Below, piece by piece: positions 8,720 through 16,810 of a stretch of 64,000 nucleotides of DNA. How positions within the stretch are numbered: position 1 is the first letter of the stretch; the number at the start of each line of letters is the position of its first letter. The DNA lies in the NCBI RefSeq assembly GCF_029201545.1, contig NZ_CP104007.1, positions 3,754,501 through 3,818,500 of the forward strand. The letters run 5' to 3'. Below the pieces are notes generated by a model that was not told the origin of the DNA, ran no database searches, and worked only from the letters and a program-made list of their open reading frames with translations. Origin of the DNA: Devosia sp. FJ2-5-3. Lineage in GTDB: Bacteria; Pseudomonadota; Alphaproteobacteria; Rhizobiales; Devosiaceae. Made by a program: the position numbers and the translations under genes.

Positions 8720-9313
8720 TCAGCTACGGCGATAGATCAGAGCGAATTTCGTGCGGTTGCCGACACCGAATTTGCGCAGAAGGCTTTTGACATGCACCTT
8801 GACCGTGCCGAGTTGCAGCGAGAGACGCTCGGCGATCTCCTTGTCGGTCAAGCCGGTCGCGATCAGGTCAGCCACGTCACTTTCCCGCCGGGTCAGCGGC
8901 GTCGGCAGGGGCGTGCGCAAGAATTCAGGCGAAACAAATCTCTGGCCCGCCATCAACAGCTTGAGCGCATGCAGCAGCACCTCGCCGCCCATGGTCTTGC
9001 TCAGCCAACCCGCAGCGCCTTGGTCCAGTGCCTGCGCGACCGCGTGCGCATCCGCAATTCCCGAAAGCATGGCGACCGGAATTTCAGGGGATCGTGCGGA
9101 AAAAAGTGCGAGAGCCTCAAGACCGTTCATCCCAGGCATGGCATAATCTACCATCACCAGGGAAAAACGTTCTGCATCAAGGGTATCCAGCCCTTCCTGG
9201 ACCGTCCCAACGGCGCGATATTCGATTGTATTGTCGAGCGATTGCAGCAGGAAGAGCAGCGCATCGCTGAACAGCAGATGATCGTCGATGAACAGAATTC
9301 TCTGTGCGGACAT
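8720..9313 (-). CDS. LuxR/NarL-family response regulator
   Basis: The 197-residue protein has a receiver domain (residues 1-120) with the acidic pair D10/D11, phospho-acceptor D56 in LVMVDYAMPGMNG and the conserved Lys in LSKTMGG. A LuxR-type HTH follows (about 139-197: LTRRESDVADLIATGL, KEIAERLSLQLGTVKVHV). It probably binds DNA after phosphorylation by the histidine kinase encoded divergently only 14 nt away. Position beside flagellin and flbT hints at control of motility genes, but no direct evidence for the target is visible. Confidence 0.9.
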   Translation of the reverse strand: MSAQRILFIDDHLLFSDALLFLLQSLDNTIEYRAVGTVQEGLDTLDAERFSLVMVDYAMPGMNGLEALALFSARSPEIPVAMLSGIADAHAVAQALDQGAAGWLSKTMGGEVLLHALKLLMAGQRFVSPEFLRTPLPTPLTRRESDVADLIATGLTDKEIAERLSLQLGTVKVHVKSLLRKFGVGNRTKFALIYRRS

Positions 9314-9327
9314 AGGAATAGACCAAA

Positions 9328-10875
9328 CTGAGTTTTCCCATCAATAGATACAAACCGGCGCTTTGGTCCATCCTCCTTGCAGCGATATGGCTCGCGTCTT
9401 TTCGACTGTCGGACCTGCTTACTTTTTTCCGGACCTATTCGAGCATCTGGTTCCTTCCCAGTGGCGTGACGCTCGCCATCGTCATGGTGGCGCCGCGCCG
9501 GATGAAGATCGCCCCGCTCGTCGCCAATCTATTGCTTGCCTTTCCGGCCGTGCGCTGGGTCCTGGGCGTGGATGTCGCAAACGATTACGAGCCCGTCGTC
9601 CACGGCATCAGGCTCTATATCGTCTATGGCGGGGCCGCCATGGTCCTCACCCGCTGCTTTGGGGTGGATCGCCCCTTCTTCTCGCTGCGCGACAATCAGG
9701 TGTTTATTGTCGTCGCGCTCGTGGCCGCTGCAATCGCTACGGTCAGCGGCATCGGCCTGCACATGCTGGCCGGAAACATGTCACTGGCCGAGGGGCTGAA
9801 AATCGCCCCCTCCTGGTGGCTGGGCGACGCCATCGGCGCCATCGTCGTGCCGCCGCTGCTGTTACCCCTGCTCATGAAAGGACTTGGCCAGTCACCCGGC
9901 GCTTGGCAATGGCCGCAGGCAGGCGCCGTGGCCGTGCAGGCGCTAACGCTCACCCTCGTGCTCTCGGCTTGCACCCTGGCCAGCGGGGTGCAGGCGAATT
10001 TCTGGGATCTGGTCATCATTCCCATTCTGATCTTTGCCCTCAACCGGGGTTATTCGCATGCGGTGACGGCGGTCTTCCTGACCAATTTACTGGCTCCCCT
10101 TGCCGTCCTCCTCTTGGCCGATGCCGAGCAGATGATGACCATGGCGCCCCTCCTGCTCACCGCCTCCATCGCGGGCCTGCTGATCGGCGCGGCCAATTCG
10201 GACCGGACCAGGGCTCTCGAGGGGCTCGAAGACATCGTCACGCAGCGCACGCGGGATCTGGCGCAGGCCTATGAGACGCAGCGCCATCTGGTGCGCACCA
10301 TCGGCCACGATCTGCGCCAGCCGATCGAAGCCCTCAACCACATGCTGGGCGGCCTCAAGCAGAAATTGAGCGGCAGCACGTCCGAAGCGCCGCTGGAGCA
10401 GGCGCGGGTCTTGAGCGCGCTGGCCTCCGAACTGCTCACCAAGACGCTGACCTATGCAAGGCTGGATGCGGGCAAGCATGTGCTGCAGATCAATGACGTC
10501 ACCGCAGAGGCGATGTTCCGCCGGCTGGAAGCACTCTACGGCCCGGTGGCGCGCCGCAAAGGCATCACGCTTTCATGGGCGGGCGGCAAAACCCACTTCA
10601 GGTCCGACGAGGATCTGCTCTTCCAGGTTTTGGCCAACCACCTCGACAATGCCCTGCGTCTTTCGCCCTCAGGGGCGTCGGTGACAATTTCCGCGCAGGC
10701 CGTCAGCGATGGCATCGCGCTATCCGTGTCGGACGCGTTTCCGGGCGACGACACGGCCTTGCACGGCGCGGCGGGGCTGGGGCTTGAAATCGTCAGCCAC
10801 GCCGGCCTGTTGCTCGGCGGGCGGCTTTTTGCCGAACAGAACCGGCGCGGCATCGTCATCCCCTACCCCATATGA
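9328..10875 (+). CDS. MASE1-like membrane histidine kinase
   Basis: This is a sensor kinase of about 515 residues. The first ATG/GTG-type start gives a frame from 9466, but in-frame codons upstream clearly continue a membrane domain (ILLAAIWLASFRLSDLL, SIWFLPSGVTLAIV), so I place the start at a CTG at 9328, 11 nt after AGGAA. Residues 1-290 contain about eight hydrophobic helices resembling MASE1. The HisKA H-box is IGHDLRQPIEALN (H327), the N-box HLDNALRLSPSG, and the G2 box GAAGLGLEIV. The G1 box is degenerate (VSDAFPGDD instead of DxGxG). It is the likely partner of the divergent regulator. Confidence 0.82.
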   Translation: MSFPINRYKPALWSILLAAIWLASFRLSDLLTFFRTYSSIWFLPSGVTLAIVMVAPRRMKIAPLVANLLLAFPAVRWVLGVDVANDYEPVVHGIRLYIVYGGAAMVLTRCFGVDRPFFSLRDNQVFIVVALVAAAIATVSGIGLHMLAGNMSLAEGLKIAPSWWLGDAIGAIVVPPLLLPLLMKGLGQSPGAWQWPQAGAVAVQALTLTLVLSACTLASGVQANFWDLVIIPILIFALNRGYSHAVTAVFLTNLLAPLAVLLLADAEQMMTMAPLLLTASIAGLLIGAANSDRTRALEGLEDIVTQRTRDLAQAYETQRHLVRTIGHDLRQPIEALNHMLGGLKQKLSGSTSEAPLEQARVLSALASELLTKTLTYARLDAGKHVLQINDVTAEAMFRRLEALYGPVARRKGITLSWAGGKTHFRSDEDLLFQVLANHLDNALRLSPSGASVTISAQAVSDGIALSVSDAFPGDDTALHGAAGLGLEIVSHAGLLLGGRLFAEQNRRGIVIPYPI

Positions 10876-10880
10876 GGTAG

Positions 10881-10895
10881 TTAATTTTCTCTTAA
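10881..10895 (+). promoter_or_regulatory. Candidate CtrA box upstream of small HTH gene
   Basis: TTAA, seven bases (TTTTCTC), TTAA: a second exact match to the CtrA consensus, 66 nt upstream of the ATG at 10961. The surrounding intergenic DNA is AT-rich, so chance occurrence is possible. Confidence 0.4.
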
Positions 10896-10960
10896 TTTCT
10901 GAAATTGCGCCCGATATTGACTTAATTATCAATCGGTAAATGGCTCGGGGGGACCAAAAA

Positions 10961-11221
10961 ATGGCAAGAGAACTGGCGCGAGAGATCCTGTCGCGCAACA
11001 TGCGCAAGCTGTGCGCCGAGCGCGGCATCGATACCGCGGCGCTGGCACGGGACCTCGAATGGCCTTCCCCCAAGCTTGAGGCCGCCATGTCGGGTTCGTC
11101 CGATATCGACCTCGATGATCTGACGCGGCTTGCCAGTGTACTGGCCGTCCCGGCGCACCACCTCCTCACAGCGCCCAGTCATGCCGACGGAAACAGATTG
11201 GTGGATATGGCCGCCGATTAA
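10961..11221 (+). CDS. Small HTH-like protein
   Basis: The protein has 86 residues from the ATG at 10961, which follows GGGGGGA; an in-frame ATG at 10940 would add seven residues but has no such ribosome site. The body (LSRNMRKLCAERGI, AALARDLEWPSPKLEAAM, DIDLDDLTRLASVLAVP) has the layout of an XRE/Cro HTH domain, but the recognition helix is unusual and acidic. It lacks any other domain. It could be a DNA-binding regulator or a degenerate relative acting as a protein-protein module. Another XRE protein is encoded 58 nt downstream. Confidence 0.65.
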   Translation: MARELAREILSRNMRKLCAERGIDTAALARDLEWPSPKLEAAMSGSSDIDLDDLTRLASVLAVPAHHLLTAPSHADGNRLVDMAAD

Positions 11222-11279
11222 TTGCCGATCGCAGAGGTATGCGATAGCGTGCCGGAGAATATTCGGACCTTATCGCATT

Positions 11280-11561
11280 ATGGATAGTCGGGAACTCGTT
11301 GGTTGGAACATGCGCCGATTGCGCATCGCCCGCGGTATTTCGCAGGGCCGTCTGGCCGAGATCGCCGGCATCGACCGCACCTATGTCAGTCGGCTCGAGC
11401 GTAAAATCGAAAATCCGTCGATCGGCATTCTCGACAAGATTTCCCTGGCTCTGGACGTGCCCATTGCCGATCTTTTCGTGCCGCCGGATGAAGATGCAGC
11501 CAAACTGCCCCCGCTCAAGGCCGGCCGCCCACCCAAGGCAAATTCGGCGTCCGACACCTAG
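11280..11561 (+). CDS. XRE-family transcriptional regulator
   Basis: The 93-residue DNA-binding protein has a canonical Cro/C1-type HTH in residues 5-62: LVGWNMRRLRIARGISQG, RLAEIAGIDRTYVSRLERK and NPSIGILDKISLALDVPI. The C-terminal 25 residues are Pro/Lys-rich (PLKAGRPPKA), possibly an AT-hook-like tail. The frame is open upstream to 11130 but that portion overlaps the previous gene and looks non-coding. Target genes are unknown. A bidirectional terminator follows. Confidence 0.85.
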   Translation: MDSRELVGWNMRRLRIARGISQGRLAEIAGIDRTYVSRLERKIENPSIGILDKISLALDVPIADLFVPPDEDAAKLPPLKAGRPPKANSASDT

Positions 11562-11581
11562 GACACGCCGGCACGATTGAA

Positions 11582-11608
11582 AAAAGCCCCGTAAGTGCGG
11601 GGCTTTTC
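11582..11608. terminator. Bidirectional rho-independent terminator
   Basis: AAAAGCCCC (from 11582) and GGGGCTTTT (to 11608) pair around an 8-nt loop, with A and T runs on the two flanks. It separates the XRE gene from the convergent monooxygenase gene. Confidence 0.8.
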
Positions 11609-11618
11609 GGTTTCGCCT

Positions 11619-12743
11619 CTATTGCGCAGCGGTCAGCGCGGGGCTGATCGCAGACGGATCGATCCGCAGGCTGTCCGGCCGCAGCAGCGGCAGGAGCGTG
11701 TCGCCCTGCCGTCTGATTTCGGCGAGATAGGGCGTGTCCGAGAGCACGAAGTGGTCGATCCCCAGCGCCTGATATTTGCGCAGGCTTTTGGCCACGTCCT
11801 CGGCCGAGCCCACGAGCCAGGTGGTGCCCGCCCCGCCCCCACCAAAGCGGCCCGGCGCGGTATAAAGATTGTCATCGAGCACATCGCCCCGCGCCTGCAG
11901 GTCAAACAGGCGCTGCTGGCCCACCGCGTGTCCGCGACGATGATCGTGCCAATTGCCGGCCTGCCCCCTGGCCATTTGCGCCAGCTTTGCCTCGGCGTCC
12001 GCCCATGCCTGTTCGGTGGTGTCTCTTACAAAAGTGGTGATGCGCAGCCCGAACTGCAGCGGGGGCAGGTCGCGGTCAAGCACATGGCCGAGGCGTTTCA
12101 GCCGATAGATGCGCTCGGCCACGCCATCCAGCGGCTCACCCCAGAAGAGCTGCACATCGGCCTCGGTCGCCGCCACTTTTTCAGCCGCTTCCGAGGCCCC
12201 GCCGAAATAGAGCCGCGGATGCAGCCGTTCGCCCCGCACCACCGGCCGCGGCGAGACGGTACTGTCCGCAACCGAAAAATGTTCGCCCGCAAAGTTCACC
12301 TTATCTTCGGTCCAGAGCCGGCGCACCAGCCGCATGAATTCCTTCGTGCGCCCATAGCGCTGGGCCTGGTCGCCTTCGCTGTCCCCATAGGCGGCCAGAT
12401 TGTCCTGCCCCGAGACGATGTTGATGCGCACTCTTCCCTTGGAAAGATGATCGAGCGTTGCCGCCGCCGCGGCGAAATTGGCCGGACGCCAATAACCCGG
12501 GCGGATGGCGATGAGCGGCTCGAAGGTCCTGGTCTGCGCCGTCAGCGCCGTGGCGAGCGTAAACGTGTCCGGCCGCCCCCAGCCGGTTCCGATCAGCGCC
12601 CCGTCCCAGCCGTGGTCTTCAAGGGCGCGAGCCTGTTCGGTGAGCGTTTCGAGGCTGTTGTGATCGGCATCCACCGGCTCGCCGCGATGGCCCGCATCGG
12701 CCTGGTTGGGGATGTACCAGAGAAATTCCGGGTTCTGGCTCAT
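11619..12743 (-). CDS. LLM-class FMN-dependent monooxygenase (SsuD-like)
   Basis: This is a 374-residue TIM-barrel flavin enzyme of the bacterial luciferase/alkanesulfonate monooxygenase class, which uses reduced FMN and O2 to cleave C-S bonds. It starts at the ATG at 12743 after AGGAG; the longer open frame upstream runs into the next gene. SsuD-type stretches are visible: FLWYIPNQADAGHRG, HGWDGALIGTGWGRPD, LDHLSKGRVRINIVSGQD, LYFGGASEAAEKVA and GTTWLVGSAEDVAKSL. The sulfonate-type ABC genes upstream in the same direction support a sulfur-scavenging role. The substrate is not determinable. Confidence 0.85.
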   Translation of the reverse strand: MSQNPEFLWYIPNQADAGHRGEPVDADHNSLETLTEQARALEDHGWDGALIGTGWGRPDTFTLATALTAQTRTFEPLIAIRPGYWRPANFAAAAATLDHLSKGRVRINIVSGQDNLAAYGDSEGDQAQRYGRTKEFMRLVRRLWTEDKVNFAGEHFSVADSTVSPRPVVRGERLHPRLYFGGASEAAEKVAATEADVQLFWGEPLDGVAERIYRLKRLGHVLDRDLPPLQFGLRITTFVRDTTEQAWADAEAKLAQMARGQAGNWHDHRRGHAVGQQRLFDLQARGDVLDDNLYTAPGRFGGGGAGTTWLVGSAEDVAKSLRKYQALGIDHFVLSDTPYLAEIRRQGDTLLPLLRPDSLRIDPSAISPALTAAQ

Positions 12744-12762
12744 GACTTGCTCCTGTGTCGGA

Positions 12763-13800
12763 TCAGGTGATCCGTCGGTTGAGGTGGAAATCGGTGGGGT
12801 TCGGGCGGCCTTCGAGCGGATGGCCGGGATCGGTAAAGCCATGGGTCGAGGCATGGCCGGGCGGCACGAGGCCATCGATAAGGGCCTCGTCCTCGGCCGT
12901 CAGCCTGACCTCGAGCGCCCGCAGATAGCTCTGCCACTGCTCTTCGGTTCTCGGACCGGCAATGGCCGCGGTCACATAGGGATTGTTGAGCACCCAGGCG
13001 GTCGCGAACTCGGCCGGCGCAATGCCGCGCGGCTTGAGATAATCGGCAAGCTTTTGCGCCGCCTCGATCGATTCCGGGCGCCACTCGGTTTCGGCGATGC
13101 GCTTGTCGCCGCGTCCGGCCCGTGTGTCGGCATCCGGCGTCGCCCCCGGCACATATTTGGCCGTCAGCACGCCCCGGGCGAGCGGGCTATAGGGGACGAC
13201 GCCAAGTCCATAGGCCGCCGCCGCCGGCAATTGCTCGACCTCGGCCGTGCGGTTGACGATATTGTAGAGCGGCTGGCTGACGATCGGTCGGTCGATGCCC
13301 AGTTGGTCGGCCAGATGGGCGATCTGGGCAATGCGCCAACCCCGGAAATTGGACACGCCGTAATAGCGCAGCTTTCCGGCCCTGATCAGATCGCCGATGG
13401 CGCGCAGCGGCTCTTCAGGCCGAGCGTCGAAGATGGCGCGATGAAAATAGAGGATGTCGATATAATCGGTGCCAAGCCGGCGGAGGCTCGCCTCCACCGC
13501 CTCGAAGACCCATTTTCGCGAGTAGCCGCCGCGATTGGGGCCATCGCCCGCCGCATTGACGAATTTGGTGGCGATCACCCAGGCGTCGCGGTCGTCCGCC
13601 ACGGCGCGTCCCACGATCTCCTCGGACACGCCCTTGTTGTAGACGTCGGCGGTGTCGATGAAATTGATGCCATGCTCGCGTGCCGAGGCGACGATCCGGT
13701 GCGAAGTGGCCTCGTCGGTCGGCCCCCCGAACATCATGGTCCCGAGCGATAGCCTCGACACTTTGAGAGCGCTGGCGCCGAGATTGCGGTATTCAGTCAT
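12763..13800 (-). CDS. Aldo/keto reductase
   Basis: The 345-residue NADPH-dependent oxidoreductase has the AKR TIM-barrel layout. The catalytic tetrad is visible as D49 and Y54 (FIDTADVYNKG), K79 (VIATKF) and H120 (LYFHR). The cofactor-binding segment near the C-terminus includes AIAGPRTEEQWQ. It sits between two flavin-dependent monooxygenase genes, 19 nt upstream of the first, so it may reduce an aldehyde released by them; this is inferred from position only. Confidence 0.88.
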   Translation of the reverse strand: MTEYRNLGASALKVSRLSLGTMMFGGPTDEATSHRIVASAREHGINFIDTADVYNKGVSEEIVGRAVADDRDAWVIATKFVNAAGDGPNRGGYSRKWVFEAVEASLRRLGTDYIDILYFHRAIFDARPEEPLRAIGDLIRAGKLRYYGVSNFRGWRIAQIAHLADQLGIDRPIVSQPLYNIVNRTAEVEQLPAAAAYGLGVVPYSPLARGVLTAKYVPGATPDADTRAGRGDKRIAETEWRPESIEAAQKLADYLKPRGIAPAEFATAWVLNNPYVTAAIAGPRTEEQWQSYLRALEVRLTAEDEALIDGLVPPGHASTHGFTDPGHPLEGRPNPTDFHLNRRIT

Positions 13801-13821
13801 AGAAAAAAGTCCCTTGTTGTC

Positions 13822-15183
13822 TTATCCGGCCGCCCGGGCCTGGCGCTGTGCCGCAAAACGGTTGACGGGGCGGGCAAGGCCGAGATTGTCACGCAGCGTC
13901 GTGCCTTCATACTCCGTCCGGAACAGCCCGCGCCGCTGCAGGAGCGGCACCACCTGATCGACGAAGTCGGTGAGGCCAGTGGGCAATATCGGCGGCATGA
14001 TGTTGAAGGCGTCGGCCGCTCCGTTGACGAACCAAACTTCGATGGCGTCGGCGATCTGCTCGGGCGTGCCCACCACCGTGCGATGCCCGCGCGCCCCGGC
14101 AACGGCCAGATAGAGCTGGCGCAGCGTCAGGTTATTGCGCTCGACAAGATCGGTGACGAGTTTGAGGCGGCTCTTGTTGAGTTCGGTATCCTGCGGCAGC
14201 GGCGGCGCGCGGTCGTCGAGGTCATAACCCGAGAGGTCAAATCCCTTGTAGTGGCGCTGCAATATGGTCCAGGCGATCGAGGGATGAATGAGCGACTGGA
14301 TGAAGTCGTAGTTCTCGGCTGCCTCCTTCTCCGTGCCGCCCAGAACCGGGAAGATGCCCGGGCTGATGAGAAGCTGGTCGGGCGTGCGGCCATAGCGGGC
14401 GAGACGCCCCTTCACATCGGCGTAAAATTCCTGCGCGTCTTCGAGCGTCTGGTTGGCGGTAAAGATCATTTCCGCGGTGCGGGCCGCCAGCGCCCTCCCC
14501 GGCTCGGATGCGCCCGCCTGCACCACGACGGGATGGCCCTGCACCGGTCGGCCGACATTGAGCGGACCGCTGACAGAGAAGAATTTTCCCTTGTGGTTGA
14601 GCTGGTGGACCTTATCGGGGTCGAGATAGACCCCGCTCTCCTTGTCGCGAATGAAGGCGTCGTCCTCGTAGCTGTCCCAGAGGCCGGTCACGAGATCGAC
14701 GAATTCCTCGGCCCGCTCATAGCGGTCGGCATGGGCCGGATGCCCAGGAATGGAGAAATTGGCCGACACGTCGGCGCCCGTCGTCACCACGTTCCAGGCC
14801 GCGCGCCCCTTGCTGATATGGTCGAGCGAGGCGAACTTTCGCGCGAGGAGATAGGGGTCTTCATAGGTCGTCGAGGCCGTGGCGACAAAGCCGATATGGC
14901 TGGTCACCTGCGACAGCGCCGCCCAGAGCGTGACCGGCTCGAAATGGGCGCCCTGGCTGGACCGGCGCAGGGCCTCCGGGTCCTTGGCCCGCTCCCATCC
15001 GGCCGGGCTGTCGGCCACGAAGACCAGGTCGAACTTTCCTCGTTCGGCGGTCTGGGCGAGTTGTTTGTAATGGTCGATATTGAGCCCGGCATCGGCCTGG
15101 GAATCGGGGTGCCGCCAGGCGGACACATGGTGCCCGGTGGCCATGATGAAGGCGCCCAGCTTGAGCTGTCTCTTGTCACTCAT
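13822..15183 (-). CDS. LLM-class monooxygenase, NtaA/SnaA/DszA family
   Basis: The 453-residue FMN-dependent monooxygenase has the typical length for this family (440-460). Characteristic stretches are GAFIMATGHHVSAWRHP near the start, FDLVFVADSPAGW, WNVVTTGADVSANF and QAGASEPGRALAARTAEMIF. Known relatives oxidise nitrilotriacetate, dibenzothiophene sulfone or related sulfur compounds using FMNH2 from a separate reductase. No flavin reductase gene is visible here. It is the fourth gene of a minus-strand run that begins with the sulfonate-type binding protein. Confidence 0.87.
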   Translation of the reverse strand: MSDKRQLKLGAFIMATGHHVSAWRHPDSQADAGLNIDHYKQLAQTAERGKFDLVFVADSPAGWERAKDPEALRRSSQGAHFEPVTLWAALSQVTSHIGFVATASTTYEDPYLLARKFASLDHISKGRAAWNVVTTGADVSANFSIPGHPAHADRYERAEEFVDLVTGLWDSYEDDAFIRDKESGVYLDPDKVHQLNHKGKFFSVSGPLNVGRPVQGHPVVVQAGASEPGRALAARTAEMIFTANQTLEDAQEFYADVKGRLARYGRTPDQLLISPGIFPVLGGTEKEAAENYDFIQSLIHPSIAWTILQRHYKGFDLSGYDLDDRAPPLPQDTELNKSRLKLVTDLVERNNLTLRQLYLAVAGARGHRTVVGTPEQIADAIEVWFVNGAADAFNIMPPILPTGLTDFVDQVVPLLQRRGLFRTEYEGTTLRDNLGLARPVNRFAAQRQARAAG

Positions 15184-15200
15184 CTCATTTGTCCCTTGGG

Positions 15201-15935
15201 TCAGGCCGCATCCCGGCCTTCGGCATCGACGCCGAGGCGGGAGAGCAATTGCGTGCGAATAGCGCCGAAGCCCGGCGTGGATGGATTGCGACGCCCCTTG
15301 AGGTCGACGCGCAGATCTTCGACGAACCGGCCGTGGTCGAGCACCAGGATGCGGTCGGCCAGGGCAATGGCCTCGTCGACATCGTGGGTCACCAGCAGCA
15401 CTGCCGGCCGGTGCCGGGCGCAGAGTGCCCGCAGCAGATCGTGCATCTTGAGCCGGGTCAGCGCGTCGAGCGCGCCGAAGGGTTCATCGGCGAGAAGCAG
15501 CGCCGGTTCGCGCACCAGGGACCGGGCCAGCGCCACGCGCTGCTGCTCACCGCCCGAAAGCTGGATCGGCCAGGCCTCTTCGCGCCCCGCCAGCCCCACT
15601 TCGGCCAGCGCCTGCTTTCCGGCTTCGATGCTCTCGCCCTTGAGGCCCAGGGTCACGTTCTGGATGACATTGCGCCAGGGCAGGAGCCGCGCGTCCTGGA
15701 ACACAACGGAGAGTTTTTCCGGCGTGCGGAGTTCCCCCTCGCCCTCCACATCATGGTCGAGCCCGGCGAGCGCCCGCAGGAATGTGCTCTTGCCCGATCC
15801 GCTCTTGCCGAGCAGGGCGACGAATTCGCCCCGCGCAATGGTAAGGTCAGCATTCTCGAGAATGGTAGTGGTCCCGAAGCGGCGGGTGAGGCCCTCCACT
15901 TCCACGGCATTCAGTGCGACAGTGTGCGGCGCCAT
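15201..15935 (-). CDS. Sulfonate/nitrate-type ABC transporter ATP-binding protein
   Basis: The 244-residue ATPase resembles SsuB/TauB. Motifs: Walker A LLGKSGSGKST, Q-loop VFQDARLLPW, signature LSGGEQQRVALARSL, Walker B LLLADEPFGALD and LVTHDVDEAI. Its start overlaps the end of the permease gene by 25 nt, which suggests translational coupling. It powers the import system whose binding protein is at 16811-17845. Confidence 0.88.
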   Translation of the reverse strand: MAPHTVALNAVEVEGLTRRFGTTTILENADLTIARGEFVALLGKSGSGKSTFLRALAGLDHDVEGEGELRTPEKLSVVFQDARLLPWRNVIQNVTLGLKGESIEAGKQALAEVGLAGREEAWPIQLSGGEQQRVALARSLVREPALLLADEPFGALDALTRLKMHDLLRALCARHRPAVLLVTHDVDEAIALADRILVLDHGRFVEDLRVDLKGRRNPSTPGFGAIRTQLLSRLGVDAEGRDAA

Positions 15936-16786
15936 GAGAGGAGCTTCCTTTCAAGCAGGCGGACAATGGCGTCCGAGGTGAGACCGAGCAGGGCGTAGAC
16001 GACGAGGCCGACGATGATGATGCGCGTCTGGCCATAGGTGCGGGCGAGATCGATCATGTAGCCCAGCCCGCTCGTGGCATTGATCTGTTCGACCACCACC
16101 AGCGACACCCAGCAGAGCGTCACTGCGAAGCGCAGGCCCAGGAGGAACCCCGGCACGGCCCCGGGCAGCACCACCTGGAAGAGGAAGTCGCGCTGGCTCA
16201 TGCGCAGGGTTTCGGCCAGTTCGACATAGCGCTCGTCAATGGCCCGCAACGCATTGTGGGTGTGCATGTAGATCGGCACGATCACCCCGAGCGTGATGAT
16301 GGTCACCTTCATCGTCTCGCCCAGCCCCAGCCAGAGGATGAGCAGCGGGATCATGGCGAGGGTCGGCACGGCCCGCTTGATCTGGATCGGCCCGTCGATC
16401 AGCGCTTCGCCAATTCGCGACAGACCTGAGGCAATGGCGAGCACCAGCCCGATGACGATGCCAAAGCCCAGCCCCAGCAGCGCCCGCACCGCAGACGTTG
16501 CAAAATTGGATTGCAGCCGGCCATCGGCGATCAACTCGCCGAATGTCGCGACAATGGTCCACGGCGCGGGCAAGATGCGCGGGTCGACGAGCCCCAGCCC
16601 CGAGCCCGCCACCCAGGCCAGCAGCATCAGCGCCGGACCGATCTGGAGCCCGAAGGGGATCTCCTTGCCCGGTCCCAACCGCCGCTTGCGGCGCGGATTG
16701 GCGGGAAGCGCCCGCCCCTCCCCCGAATAGTGGCTGCGCTCGAGAAAGACCGGGCGTCCTCGTTCATTGCTCGCCAGATAGGCCAT
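15911..16786 (-). CDS. Sulfonate/nitrate-type ABC transporter permease
   Basis: The 291-residue inner-membrane protein resembles SsuC/TauC. The N-terminal 50 residues are charged and cytoplasmic; membrane segments follow (ALMLLAWVAGSGLGLV, ALLGLGFGIVIGLVLAIA, VTIITLGVIVPIYM). The EAA loop reads ELAETLRMSQRDFLFQVVLPGA. It lies 24 nt after the binding-protein gene and overlaps the ATPase gene. Confidence 0.88.
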   Translation of the reverse strand: MAYLASNERGRPVFLERSHYSGEGRALPANPRRKRRLGPGKEIPFGLQIGPALMLLAWVAGSGLGLVDPRILPAPWTIVATFGELIADGRLQSNFATSAVRALLGLGFGIVIGLVLAIASGLSRIGEALIDGPIQIKRAVPTLAMIPLLILWLGLGETMKVTIITLGVIVPIYMHTHNALRAIDERYVELAETLRMSQRDFLFQVVLPGAVPGFLLGLRFAVTLCWVSLVVVEQINATSGLGYMIDLARTYGQTRIIIVGLVVYALLGLTSDAIVRLLERKLLSWRRTLSH

Positions 16787-16810
16787 GGCGTCTCTCCTCG
16801 GCTGATGGAA

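Noticed and set aside
14083..15981. A 632-residue plus-strand open frame
   Set aside because: It lies antisense to the NtaA/DszA-like monooxygenase and the ABC ATPase, both with clear motifs. Its own sequence is unstructured and comes from GC-rich third positions.
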